A model generated the notes under the pieces. That model was given only the letters and a program-made list of their open reading frames with translations. It was not told the DNA's origin and searched no databases. From the NCBI RefSeq assembly GCF_047238305.1, contig NZ_JBDFMO010000001.1:2666001-2730000 (forward strand): a stretch of DNA of 64,000 nt, in the 5' to 3' direction. Of the stretch, positions 42,761-51,831 are shown piece after piece. The position numbers were made by a program, and so were the translations under genes. Numbering within the stretch: the first letter of the stretch is position 1; the number at the start of each line of letters is the position of its first letter. The DNA comes from Ferdinandcohnia sp047238305. GTDB lineage: Bacteria > Bacillota > Bacilli > Bacillales > Bacillaceae_L.

Positions 42761-44395
42761 GTGGAACTAGATGTACAAAGTATGATATTTCAGTTTATAG
42801 GCGGTCTTGGTATTTTCCTTTTTGGTATCAAGTACATGGGAGATGGACTGCAAAAGTCTGCAGGTGATAAACTGAGAGATATTTTAGATAAGTTTACAAC
42901 CAATCCATTTATGGGTGTTCTCGCAGGTGTTTTTGTTACATGTTTAATTCAAAGTAGTTCGGGAACAACGGTAATCGTCGTAGGACTTGTAAGCGCAGGG
43001 TTCATGACGTTACGACAAGCGATTGGTGTTATCATGGGGGCAAATATCGGAACAACGATTACTGCATTTATCATTGGTATTAAAATATCCGATTACGCAC
43101 TTCCAATAATCGCGGTTGGAGCATTATTACTTTTCTTCTTTAAAAATAAGCGAGTTCATCATTTTGGACAAATCGTCTTTGGGTTCGGTGCTTTATTCTT
43201 AGGTCTAGAGTTAATGGGAGACGGAATGAAGCCTCTTAGAACCCTTGAAGCGTTTCGTGATTTAACGGTAAGCATGAGTGAACACGCTATTTTAGGTGTT
43301 GTAATTGGAACAGTATTTACAGTAATTGTACAGAGTTCAAGTGCAACAATTGGTATTTTGCAGGAGTTATTTGGTGAATGTCTCTTAGATATTCAAGCGG
43401 CTATTCCTGTTTTATTTGGAGATAATATTGGAACAACGATTACAGCTGTTTTGGCTTCCATTGGTGCTTCAGTTGCCGCAAAGAGAGCAGCTTTAACACA
43501 TGTTCTTTTCAATATAATTGGAACGACCATTTTCCTTATTCTTCTTGGACCATTTACGAAGCTTATCATGTTTTTACAAGATGCACTTAGCCTTAATCCG
43601 GAAATGACAATTGCATTTGCTCACGGTACATTTAACGTGACAAATACCATTATCCAATTTCCTTTCATTGCTGCTTTAGCCTTTATCGTAACGAAACTGA
43701 TTCCTGGTAAGGATGCACTTATTGAATACAAGGCAAAACATCTTGATCCTGTTTTCATTGAACAGTCACCGGCAATTGCATTAGGTCAGGCAAGAGAAGA
43801 AGTTGTTCGAATGGGTGAATTTGCTGTTAAGGGACTAGAGGAATCAAACACCTATCTAAATCAAAAATCGCAAAAATTTGCGGATACAGCCCTTCAAATC
43901 GAAGATGCAATTAATAATCTCGATAAAAAAATCACGGATTATTTAGTGAAAATTTCATCAAGATCACTGTCATCACAAGAATCGACTCTACACTCAATGC
44001 TAGTAAATACCTGTCGTGATATTGAAAGAATTGGGGATCATTTCGAAAACGTAGTAGAATTGGTTGACTATCAAATTTCAAATAAAGTAAAACTTACTGA
44101 AGATGCGATGGAAGATTTAAATGAAATGTTTAAATTAACGATTTTTACAGTTGGTGAGGCTGTTCAATGTCTTCAAAACAATGACCGAACTGTAGCAATT
44201 GATGTCGTAAAACAGGAAGAAAAAATTGATTCAATGGAACGAGCATTACGGAAAAAACATATTCTTCGTCTAAATGAAGGAAAATGTTCTGGACAAGCGG
44301 GTATCGTATTCGTTGACATCATTAGTAATTTGGAGCGTATCGGTGACCACGCTGTAAATATTGCCGAAGCCGTTCTAGGAGAAAGAAATCTTTAA
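42761..44395 (+). CDS. Na/Pi cotransporter with PhoU-like domain
   Basis: The 544-residue protein has a Na/Pi cotransporter membrane domain (about 1-320) with the duplicated QSSSGTTVIVVG and QSSSATIGIL motifs, and a cytosolic PhoU-like helical domain (about 345-540) with ERIGDHFENVVEL and ERIGDHAVNIAEA. The start is a GTG after TAGGAG. It is the longer paralogue of yqeW at 6.0-7.0 kb. PhoU-like tails are linked to phosphate control of transport. Confidence 0.92.
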   Translation: MELDVQSMIFQFIGGLGIFLFGIKYMGDGLQKSAGDKLRDILDKFTTNPFMGVLAGVFVTCLIQSSSGTTVIVVGLVSAGFMTLRQAIGVIMGANIGTTITAFIIGIKISDYALPIIAVGALLLFFFKNKRVHHFGQIVFGFGALFLGLELMGDGMKPLRTLEAFRDLTVSMSEHAILGVVIGTVFTVIVQSSSATIGILQELFGECLLDIQAAIPVLFGDNIGTTITAVLASIGASVAAKRAALTHVLFNIIGTTIFLILLGPFTKLIMFLQDALSLNPEMTIAFAHGTFNVTNTIIQFPFIAALAFIVTKLIPGKDALIEYKAKHLDPVFIEQSPAIALGQAREEVVRMGEFAVKGLEESNTYLNQKSQKFADTALQIEDAINNLDKKITDYLVKISSRSLSSQESTLHSMLVNTCRDIERIGDHFENVVELVDYQISNKVKLTEDAMEDLNEMFKLTIFTVGEAVQCLQNNDRTVAIDVVKQEEKIDSMERALRKKHILRLNEGKCSGQAGIVFVDIISNLERIGDHAVNIAEAVLGERNL

Positions 44396-44413
44396 TAGTC
44401 TAACTTTCATGAG

Positions 44414-44446
44414 ATACAAGGCATTAATGATGCCTTGTATTTTTTA
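44414..44446 (+). terminator. Terminator after the Na/Pi cotransporter gene
   Basis: ATACAAGGCAT and ATGCCTTGTAT pair over TAATG, followed by a T run. Confidence 0.92.
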
Positions 44447-44461
44447 TAAAGGAGTTTTCTT

Positions 44462-44944
44462 ATGAGCATTTTTATGTGGATGATTATTATTGTATTGTTC
44501 GTTATCGCTTTTGTTGGACTTGTCTATCCCATCATTCCGAGTGTCCTTTTTATCGCCGGAGGCTTTTTGGTTTATGGACTTTTTCAAGGCTTTGATTCGT
44601 TGAGTATATGGTTTTGGTTTATTGAAGGGTTGTTTCTCCTTCTCTTATTAGGGGCAGATTACGGAACCAATTTACTAGGAGTTAAAAAGTACGGCGGAAG
44701 CAAGGCGGCTGTTTGGGGAAGTACAATAGGGCTTCTTGTTGGACCCTTTGTGATTCCGATTTTTGGTATTATCATTGGCCCGTTCCTTGGAGCATTTCTA
44801 GCAGAATTACTCGTCCATAAAAAGGATCTTAAGCATGCTTTTAAAAGTGGGATAGGCTCACTTATTGGTTTTCTTAGTGGTGTTCTTGCAAAAGGAATTA
44901 TTCAAGCGATCATGATTATCTATTTTTTATTTGTCGTACTTTAA
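44462..44944 (+). CDS. yqgC: DUF456 membrane protein YqgC
   Basis: The 160-residue DUF456 protein has about five hydrophobic segments with Gly-rich glycine-zipper-like turns (GLLVGPFVIPIFGIIIGPFLG). AAAGGAG precedes the ATG. It lies just before sodA, as yqgC does in B. subtilis. Function unknown. Confidence 0.87.
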   Translation: MSIFMWMIIIVLFVIAFVGLVYPIIPSVLFIAGGFLVYGLFQGFDSLSIWFWFIEGLFLLLLLGADYGTNLLGVKKYGGSKAAVWGSTIGLLVGPFVIPIFGIIIGPFLGAFLAELLVHKKDLKHAFKSGIGSLIGFLSGVLAKGIIQAIMIIYFLFVVL

Positions 44945-45002
44945 GAATAAAATCCAAGCTTCAGAGGAATCTTAAATCTGGTGTCGTTACAAAGCTTTTT
45001 AT

Positions 45003-45031
45003 TTGAAAGATTATACTTATTTTGGTAATCT
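45003..45031 (+). promoter_or_regulatory. Likely sigma-A promoter of sodA
   Basis: TTGAAA (45003-45008), 17 bp, TAATCT (45026-45031), 77 bp before the start codon. Confidence 0.65.
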
Positions 45032-45107
45032 AACATGTGAGGGCTGTTGAAGACGTATTTGTTTTCAAAAGGTTCATTATTACATATTTTTTAAGGAGGA
45101 ATTTACC

Positions 45108-45716
45108 ATGGCATACGAATTACCACAATTACCTTATGCTTATGATGCACTAGAACCACATATTGACAAGGAAACAATGAACATTCACCACACTAAGCAT
45201 CACAATACTTACGTTACAAACGTAAACAATGCGATTGCTGGTAAAGCTGATTTAGAAAGCAAATCAGTAGAAGAATTAGTTTCTAATCTTGATGCTGTTC
45301 CAGAAGATATTCGTACAGCAGTAAGAAACAATGGTGGTGGACATGCAAACCACAGCTTATTCTGGACAATTCTTTCTCCAAACGGTGGCGGCGAACCAAC
45401 TGGCGAACTAGCTGAGGCTATTAACAGCAAATTCGGAAGCTTTGAAGCATTCAAAGATGCGTTCTCAAAAGCAGCAACAACTCGTTTCGGTTCTGGTTGG
45501 GCTTGGTTAGTTGTTAACAATGGTGAACTTGAAGTAACAAGCACTCCTAACCAAGATTCTCCATTAATGGAAGGTAAAACTCCAGTTCTAGGTCTTGATG
45601 TTTGGGAGCATGCTTACTACCTAAACTATCAAAACCGTCGTCCTGATTACATTGCTGCATTCTTCAATGTAGTAAATTGGGAAGAAGTAGCAAATCGTTA
45701 TAACGCTGCAAAATAA
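45108..45716 (+). CDS. sodA: Superoxide dismutase (Mn/Fe)
   Basis: SodA dismutates superoxide to oxygen and hydrogen peroxide. The 202-residue protein has metal ligands in NIHHTKHH, NHSLFW and DVWEHAYYLNYQ, and the SGWAWLV segment. The GGHANHSLFW context suggests the manganese form as in Bacillus. AAGGAGGA lies 7 bases before the ATG. Codon use is that of a highly expressed gene. Confidence 0.98.
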   Translation: MAYELPQLPYAYDALEPHIDKETMNIHHTKHHNTYVTNVNNAIAGKADLESKSVEELVSNLDAVPEDIRTAVRNNGGGHANHSLFWTILSPNGGGEPTGELAEAINSKFGSFEAFKDAFSKAATTRFGSGWAWLVVNNGELEVTSTPNQDSPLMEGKTPVLGLDVWEHAYYLNYQNRRPDYIAAFFNVVNWEEVANRYNAAK

Positions 45717-45725
45717 TATTGATTA

Positions 45726-45753
45726 AGCCGGTGGATTCGTTCACTGGCTTTTT
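45726..45753 (+). terminator. Terminator after sodA
   Basis: AGCCGGTG and CACTGGCT pair over GATTCGTT, followed by TTTTTATTTT. Confidence 0.85.
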
Positions 45754-45791
45754 ATTTTAATGTCAAACTTTTAGTAACTTGTGTTTTCCTC

Positions 45792-45913
45792 ATGTCTAGC
45801 TTTAGGCGCCATCTAATTGAGGCACAAGACAAGCACTTCTAAAGGTCCAAAAGTGACCTCTGTCAGTGCTTGTCTTGTACTTGTCGCAGATTGGCAGGCG
45901 CCTAAAGCTTTTC
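45792..45913. repeat. Nested palindromic intergenic repeat
   Basis: Outer arms AGCTTTAGGCGCC (45798-45810) and GGCGCCTAAAGCT (45897-45909) are perfect inverted repeats. Inside are ACAAGACAAGCACT (45824-45837) with AGTGCTTGTCTTGT (45865-45878), then AGGTC/GACCT at the tip. The whole folds as one interrupted hairpin on either strand. The TGTCTAGCT...GCGCC end resembles a dispersed repeat I recall in several Bacillus genomes. Confidence 0.85.
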
Positions 45914-45976
45914 TTTGTATATCTCCTTTTTTTTATCACACAATAATGAGTGTAGATAGAAAAGGGGAGTCAGCAA

Positions 45977-47263
45977 ATGTTTGGTTTAAAAAAGGTACTA
46001 GGTGATGTACCCATACACAGAGATTTAATTTTGTTACTTGTCATTGGTGGCTTATATGCGCTAAGTATCGCTTTATCAAACACATTCGTAAACGTATATT
46101 TATGGAAGCAATCAGGTGAATTTAGAGATTTAGGCTTATATAATTTGGCAGTGGTCGTCTTGCAACCATTAACCTTTATTCTTGCTGGGAGATGGGCTAA
46201 AAAAATTGATAGAGTGATCGTACTTAGGCTTGGAGTTTCATTCTTAGCCATTTTTTATATCACCGTCTTATGGATTGGTGAGAGCGCCTCACACTATTTG
46301 TTACTTTTAGGAGCACTACTTGGGATTGGCTATGGTTTTTACTGGCTAGCCTTTAATGTTTTAACCTTTGAAATTACAGAGCCTGAAACACGTGATTTTT
46401 TTAATGGATTTTTAGGATTGCTTGGTTCATTCGCAGGAATGATTGGTCCTATTGCAGCGGGAATCATCATTTCTTCAATGAGGAGTTTTACTGGATATAC
46501 CGTCATATTTGGCATATCCTTAGGCTTGTTTGCAGGAGCAGTTGTTCTGAGCTTTTTCTTAAAAAGACGAAGTGCTGAAGGGGATTTTGTTTTTAGAAGA
46601 ATTCTGGAAGAACGAAAATATAATTCAAATTGGAAGCATATCCTGAATGCTCACTTTTTTCAAGGAATTCGTGAAGGCACATTTGTATTTGTAATTTCGG
46701 TTTTTGTGTTCGTGGCAACTGGGAGTGAATTAGCTTTAGGAAAATTTGGACTAATTAATTCAGCCGTATCCTTTTTAGTTTATTTTTTAGCAACGAGGTT
46801 AATCAAAAAGAAAATGCGCAAAAAGGCAATTCTTGTTGGTGGTTTATTGGTGTATCTTGCTATTTTTGTGATTCTTTTTGAGGTAACCTATGCGAGGCTG
46901 ATTTTATATGGAATTATTATTGGGTTTGCTTATCCAATTTTGCTTGTTCCATATAACTCATTAACTTATGATGTGATCGGAAAAGGGTGGAATGCAAAAG
47001 AGATGAGGATTGAATATGTGGTCGTTAGGGAAGTCTTTTTAAATATCGGAAGGATTCTTTCAATCGTATTGTTCTTGATCACAATCACCTTTTTTGATGA
47101 AAAGCAAAGTATTCCAATTCTTTTAGCTATTATTGGTGCAGGGCATGTACTACTTTATATTCCTATTAAACGAATTGAAACACCCGATGCAGCTGGTAAA
47201 GTTCAATCAAAATCTTCTGCAAACCGAAAACTAATTGAAGGTGAAGGTGGCTCCACCGCTTAA
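45977..47263 (+). CDS. yqgE: MFS-type transporter YqgE
   Basis: The 428-residue protein has about 12 membrane segments with an MFS-like pattern (loop GRWAKKIDRVIVLRLG between helices 2 and 3). GGGGAG precedes the ATG. It lies between sodA and pbpA as yqgE in B. subtilis. Substrate unknown. Confidence 0.9.
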   Translation: MFGLKKVLGDVPIHRDLILLLVIGGLYALSIALSNTFVNVYLWKQSGEFRDLGLYNLAVVVLQPLTFILAGRWAKKIDRVIVLRLGVSFLAIFYITVLWIGESASHYLLLLGALLGIGYGFYWLAFNVLTFEITEPETRDFFNGFLGLLGSFAGMIGPIAAGIIISSMRSFTGYTVIFGISLGLFAGAVVLSFFLKRRSAEGDFVFRRILEERKYNSNWKHILNAHFFQGIREGTFVFVISVFVFVATGSELALGKFGLINSAVSFLVYFLATRLIKKKMRKKAILVGGLLVYLAIFVILFEVTYARLILYGIIIGFAYPILLVPYNSLTYDVIGKGWNAKEMRIEYVVVREVFLNIGRILSIVLFLITITFFDEKQSIPILLAIIGAGHVLLYIPIKRIETPDAAGKVQSKSSANRKLIEGEGGSTA

Positions 47264-47293
47264 CTTTATTCAGCAAGCGCTTATTAAAGTTAA
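47258..47293 (+). other. Inverted repeat at the yqgE stop
   Basis: CTTAACTTTA and TAAAGTTAAG are a perfect 10 bp inverted repeat with a 16-base loop, overlapping the yqgE stop codon. No T run follows, so it may be an mRNA 3' stem rather than a terminator. Confidence 0.6.
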
Positions 47294-47375
47294 GTGCCTT
47301 TTCGATGGTAGCTTCAAATTTAGCAGTTTTTTTCATGGAAAAAAGATTGAGTTTCTTTTACAATAGAAGATAAGG

Positions 47376-47402
47376 CACCTAGCCTGGCTAGGTGTTTTTT
47401 TC
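47376..47402 (+). terminator. Terminator between yqgE and pbpA
   Basis: CACCTAGCC and GGCTAGGTG with a tight loop, followed by seven or more T. Confidence 0.88.
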
Positions 47403-47462
47403 TTTCATAAGAATATAGCGCAATGATAAAATTAGTATTAGGCAAAAAAATAAAGGTAGTTG

Positions 47463-49592
47463 ATGCTCATGATTAAAAAGAAAAAATCACATGTTCCTTT
47501 TCGTTTAAATATGTTATTTTTTGCTGTCTTTTTACTGTTTTCAGCCCTGATTTTACGACTTGGGGTTGTTCAAATTGTTCACGGTGAAAAGTTTCAAAAG
47601 GAAGTTGACAAAACGGAAAATGAAATTGTTAATCTTCCTGTTCCACGGGGTAAAATTTATGACAAAAACGGAAATGTCATCGTGGATAATAAAGCTTTAA
47701 ATGCTATCACCTACACTCGTGCAAGAGACACGAAACAAGAGGATATATTAAAAGTTGCGCAAACCCTAGCGAAGTTAATTGATATGAAGACGGATAAAGT
47801 CACAGAGCGTGATTTAAAGGATTTCTGGATGCTAATTTACCCAGACGAAGCAAAAGAAAAGGTTAAGCAAGAATTGGAGAAAGTGGAGAATGGAGAAATT
47901 GAACTATCAAATAAAGAAATTTATAAACTCCAAATTGAAAGAATTACGGAAGAAGACCTTGCAGAGATCACTAAGCCTGAGTTAGAGGTAGCTGCGATAT
48001 TCCGTGAAATGACAAAGGGTTATGCCCTTGTCCCCCAGATTGTTAAAAATGAAGAGGTTACACCTGAGGAGTATGCGATTGTTAGTGAAAATCTTGAACA
48101 TTTACCAGGCGTCAACACCACAACTGATTGGGTACGAGATTATAAATATGATTTCACATTAAAATCCATACTTGGTAGAATCTCTAATACGGATGAAGGT
48201 CTTCCAGGTGAAAAGCTTGATTATTATTTAGCACGAGGATATAACCGTAATGACCGTGTTGGCTTAAGCTATTTAGAGGCACAATATGAATCCGTATTAC
48301 ATGGTCAAAAGGCTAAGGTAGAAAATGTCATTAAAGGTAATGCCGTGCAGGAAACCATTTTAATATCTGAAGGACAAAGGGGAAGTGACCTTGTTCTTAC
48401 CATTGACATGGAGCTGCAGCAAGCGGTTGAAAAAATCATTGAAGAACAGATGCTGGCACATAAACAAACGCGTAATACAGAATATCTTGACACCGCATTT
48501 GTTGTTATGATGAATCCTAATACAGGTGAAATACTAAGTATGGCCGGCAAGCACTACACAAAAGGAAAAGAAGGCAAGATGGTATTCGAGGATTATGCTC
48601 TTGGGACGATGAATGCAGCATATGAGATGGGTTCCACTATCAAAGGTGCGACCATGTTAACTGGTTATGATACTGGAGTAATTGACATTGGTTCGATGTA
48701 CTACGATGCTCCAATAAGAATTAAAGGAACACCAACAAAGTCATCATGGACAAATTTAGGACCGACCAATGACCTAAAAGCACTTGAAATGTCATCTAAC
48801 GTATACATGTTTAGGACCTTTCTTGATTTAGCAGGTGGACATTATGTCCCTGACCATGCGATTTCTATTGATTATGATGCATTTCGTACGGCTCGAAATT
48901 ATTTTAGTCAGTTTGGCTTAGGCGTGAAGACAGGAATTGATTTACCAGGGGAAGCTTCAGGATACACGGGTCCATTGCTTGGACCAGGTTTATTAATGGA
49001 CTTGGCAATTGGACAATATGACACCTATACAACCTTACAGTTAGCACAGTATGTGTCAACGATTGCCAATGACGGATATAGATTGCAACCGAAGATTGTA
49101 AGGGAGATTCATCAACCAACGATGGAAGAAGATGAATTAGGTCCGATACAAAAGCCATTTGAAAAAACCGTTTTAAACAAAGTTGAAATAGACCAGAAGT
49201 ATTTCGATCGGGTTCAACAAGGATTTAAGCTCGTATTCCAAGGAGGAAATGGTACGGCTAGAAGTGTATTTGCAGGTAAACCATATAATCCTGCTGGAAA
49301 AACAGGTACAGCCCAATCCTTTATTAAAGGGATAGAAGCTGTAAATAGTACACTTGTTGGGTATGCACCATTTGACAATCCTGAGGTAGCATTCGCTGTA
49401 GTCATACCTTATGCATATTATGGAAACACATCTCATAATATGAACCTTAAAGTTGGGGAAGCAGTTTTAGACAAATATTTTGAACTAAAAGAAAAACGGG
49501 CTACTCAACCACAACAAAAAACAGAGACAGCAGAAACAGAAACAGAGCAAGAAACGCCAGCAGAAGACGGTGAAGCACAAGGAACTGAATAA
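47463..49592 (+). CDS. pbpA: Penicillin-binding protein 2A (class B transpeptidase)
   Basis: PbpA cross-links peptidoglycan during elongation and spore outgrowth. The 709-residue protein has an N-terminal membrane anchor (about 12-35), a PBP dimer domain (about 55-330) and a transpeptidase domain with STIK (Ser nucleophile), SSN and KTGTAQ motifs. The C-terminal tail is Glu/Thr/Gln-rich. The ATG at 47463 lies 5 bases after AAAGGT; the TTG at 47460 and ATG at 47469 are alternatives. It matches B. subtilis pbpA (yqgF). Confidence 0.95.
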   Translation: MLMIKKKKSHVPFRLNMLFFAVFLLFSALILRLGVVQIVHGEKFQKEVDKTENEIVNLPVPRGKIYDKNGNVIVDNKALNAITYTRARDTKQEDILKVAQTLAKLIDMKTDKVTERDLKDFWMLIYPDEAKEKVKQELEKVENGEIELSNKEIYKLQIERITEEDLAEITKPELEVAAIFREMTKGYALVPQIVKNEEVTPEEYAIVSENLEHLPGVNTTTDWVRDYKYDFTLKSILGRISNTDEGLPGEKLDYYLARGYNRNDRVGLSYLEAQYESVLHGQKAKVENVIKGNAVQETILISEGQRGSDLVLTIDMELQQAVEKIIEEQMLAHKQTRNTEYLDTAFVVMMNPNTGEILSMAGKHYTKGKEGKMVFEDYALGTMNAAYEMGSTIKGATMLTGYDTGVIDIGSMYYDAPIRIKGTPTKSSWTNLGPTNDLKALEMSSNVYMFRTFLDLAGGHYVPDHAISIDYDAFRTARNYFSQFGLGVKTGIDLPGEASGYTGPLLGPGLLMDLAIGQYDTYTTLQLAQYVSTIANDGYRLQPKIVREIHQPTMEEDELGPIQKPFEKTVLNKVEIDQKYFDRVQQGFKLVFQGGNGTARSVFAGKPYNPAGKTGTAQSFIKGIEAVNSTLVGYAPFDNPEVAFAVVIPYAYYGNTSHNMNLKVGEAVLDKYFELKEKRATQPQQKTETAETETEQETPAEDGEAQGTE

Positions 49593-49603
49593 TGATTAAG
49601 TAT

Positions 49604-49631
49604 AGCCTAGCGGAATTCGCTAGGCTTTTTT
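49604..49631 (+). terminator. Terminator after pbpA
   Basis: AGCCTAGCG and CGCTAGGCT pair over GAATT, followed by TTTTTT. Confidence 0.93.
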
Positions 49632-49682
49632 CTATGCAAGTTTCATCGACAAAAATAGGGTATATTCATCATTTTCTTCAAA

Positions 49683-49728
49683 TTTACAAAACCTTTACAT
49701 TCAGTTCATATGAGATTAATAGTATACG
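49683..49728 (+). promoter_or_regulatory. Pho box and promoter of the pst operon
   Basis: TTTACA (49683), TTTACA (49694) and TTCATA (49705) are direct hexamers at exact 11 bp steps, the PhoP-binding pattern in Bacillus. A -10 like TATACG (49723-49728) lies 12 bp after the last hexamer. This predicts induction on phosphate starvation by PhoPR. Confidence 0.88.
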
Positions 49729-49787
49729 AGTATTCTTATTTTTGTAAGACATAGCAAGACTAACTCACTCTTAGGGGGAATTAAGGA

Positions 49788-50774
49788 ATGAAACACTTGA
49801 AGTTCTTAGGTTTAGCAATGATCACAATCGCGATGCTTGTATTAGCTGCATGTGGTAACGACGAAAGCAACACAGAAGGTGACGAGTCACAAACAGGTAA
49901 TGGTGATGCAGCTGAAGAAAAATTAGAGGGCAGCGTTGTAATCGATGGATCTGGTACTGTATTTCCTTTTATGTCTAAAATGGCAGAAAATTATATGACA
50001 AATGAACAAGAAGATGTATCCGTTGAAGTAAGCCGTGCTGGAACAAGCGCTGGTTTCAAAAAGTTTTTAGTTGAAGAAGGTGGAACAGATTTCAATGATG
50101 CTTCACGTAAAATTAAAGACGAAGAGGCAGCAACTGCTGAAGATCTTGGAATTGAAGTTAAGGAATTAAAAGTTGCACTTGACGGCTTAACATTTGTTGT
50201 TAACCCTGATAACGATTGGGTAGAAGAACTTACACAACAAGAAGTAATTGATATTTTCTTAGCAAGTGCTGGTAAGAAAAACTGGTCAGATGTTCGCTCT
50301 GATTTCCCAAATGAGCCAATTAAAACTTATGGTCCTAACGAAAACCACGGTACTTATGAGTTCTTCTGGGAAAACATTCTAGATGAGCAAGATCTTGTAG
50401 CTGAAGCAAATTTACAACAAGAATATTCTACATTAGTAGACTTGGTTTCTAAGGATAAAAATGCAATTGCATTCTTTGGATATGGATATGCAGCTAATAA
50501 CACAGATAAAGTTAAAATTGTAAAAATCGACTTTGGTAATGGTCCTGTAGAACCAAGTACAGATACAATCAGTGAAGATGGTGACTACGCTCCGTTCACA
50601 AGACCAGTATTTACGTACCTTAATGTAAATATGGCTAAAGAAAAAGCTCAAGTATTAGACTATGCAATTTATACAATGAAAAACGCAGCTGATGTAGCTT
50701 CTGAAACTGGATTTGCTCCACTTCCAGATGCAGAATTACAAAAATCAGTTGAAGAATTAGAAGGCTTAAAATAA
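49788..50774 (+). CDS. pstS: Phosphate ABC transporter substrate-binding lipoprotein
   Basis: PstS captures phosphate outside the membrane. The 328-residue protein has a lipoprotein signal with lipobox LAAC (Cys about 21), an acidic linker and a PBP-like domain with IDGSGTVFPF and RAGTSAGFKKF phosphate-binding loops. AGGGGGAA and TAAGGA lie before the ATG. It leads the Pho-box operon, followed by a stem-loop before pstC. Confidence 0.96.
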   Translation: MKHLKFLGLAMITIAMLVLAACGNDESNTEGDESQTGNGDAAEEKLEGSVVIDGSGTVFPFMSKMAENYMTNEQEDVSVEVSRAGTSAGFKKFLVEEGGTDFNDASRKIKDEEAATAEDLGIEVKELKVALDGLTFVVNPDNDWVEELTQQEVIDIFLASAGKKNWSDVRSDFPNEPIKTYGPNENHGTYEFFWENILDEQDLVAEANLQQEYSTLVDLVSKDKNAIAFFGYGYAANNTDKVKIVKIDFGNGPVEPSTDTISEDGDYAPFTRPVFTYLNVNMAKEKAQVLDYAIYTMKNAADVASETGFAPLPDAELQKSVEELEGLK

Positions 50775-50786
50775 TAGATTCAAACT

Positions 50787-50819
50787 GAAGATGAGGGCAT
50801 TCTTTGCTTCTCATCTTTA
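50787..50819 (+). terminator. Stem-loop between pstS and pstC
   Basis: AAGATGAG and CTCATCTT pair around a 14-base loop with only a short T tract. It is likely a leaky terminator or 3' stabiliser, keeping pstS mRNA above pstCAB. Confidence 0.7.
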
Positions 50820-50888
50820 GCCTGATTATAGATAGAAAAATACATTTTGGTCTTGATAAATGATGAAATGGATTGAAGGGAGTTTATC

Positions 50889-51830
50889 ATGAAGGAAGGT
50901 TCTAAAGATTTAAATGTGCGTGAGCTGATTTCACAAAATAAAAGCACTAAAAGTATGAACACATTAATTGAAAAAGCCATTCCAAAAGGTTTGCTTATCA
51001 TTGCGATTGTCTCCATTTTAACTACAATCGGAATTGTCTTTACTCTTCTATTTGAAACATTCGAGTTTTTTAAACGTGTACCATTTCTTGATTTCTTTAC
51101 TGGTACAGTTTTAAAACCCCTCGGTGATAATGCTCAGTTTGGGGTTTTACCTCTATTAACAGGGACAGTTATTTCATCGGCTATAGCAATGTTGGTTGCA
51201 ATTCCTATCGGTATGATGTCTGCCATATATTTAAGTGAGTATGCTTCAGACCGAGTTAGAAGGATTTTAAAGCCAATTCTTGAAATTCTTGCAGGGATTC
51301 CGACAATTGTCTATGGTTTCTTTGCTTTAACGTTCGTGACACCTCTTTTACAATATTTTATTCCTGGTCTTCAACCAACAAATATCCTCAGTCCAGGTAT
51401 TGTAATGGGAATAATGATTATTCCTATGGTCGCATCTTTATCGGAGGATGCGATGAGCGCTGTGCCGAATTCTATGAGGGAAGGCGCGCTAGGACTAGGT
51501 TCTACTAAACTTGAAGTTACATGGAAGGTTGTTATTCCTGCTGCAATGTCTGGAATTATTGCTTCTTTTGTTCTTGGTATATCTCGAGCAATTGGTGAAA
51601 CAATGATTGTTACTCTTGCTAGTGGAAGTACTAAGAACTTTACTTTTGATATTACTCAATCAATGCAAACAATGACTTCTTATATTGTTGAAGTTAATAG
51701 TGGTGATGCACCTGCTGGCTCAACTTTATATTATAGTTTATATGCTGTAGCGATTACACTATTCGTATTTACATTAGTTATGAACTTACTTGCACAATAT
51801 ATTTCTCGCAAGTTTAAGGAGGAATATTAA
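50889..51830 (+). CDS. pstC: Phosphate ABC transporter permease PstC
   Basis: The 313-residue permease has six membrane segments and the EAA-type loop REGALGLGSTKLEVTWKVVIPAAMSGI before the last helices, with LEILAGIPTIVYGFFAL typical of PstC. GAAGGGAG precedes the ATG. It forms the channel with PstA and is followed immediately by pstA. Confidence 0.96.
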   Translation: MKEGSKDLNVRELISQNKSTKSMNTLIEKAIPKGLLIIAIVSILTTIGIVFTLLFETFEFFKRVPFLDFFTGTVLKPLGDNAQFGVLPLLTGTVISSAIAMLVAIPIGMMSAIYLSEYASDRVRRILKPILEILAGIPTIVYGFFALTFVTPLLQYFIPGLQPTNILSPGIVMGIMIIPMVASLSEDAMSAVPNSMREGALGLGSTKLEVTWKVVIPAAMSGIIASFVLGISRAIGETMIVTLASGSTKNFTFDITQSMQTMTSYIVEVNSGDAPAGSTLYYSLYAVAITLFVFTLVMNLLAQYISRKFKEEY

Positions 51831-51831
51831 A

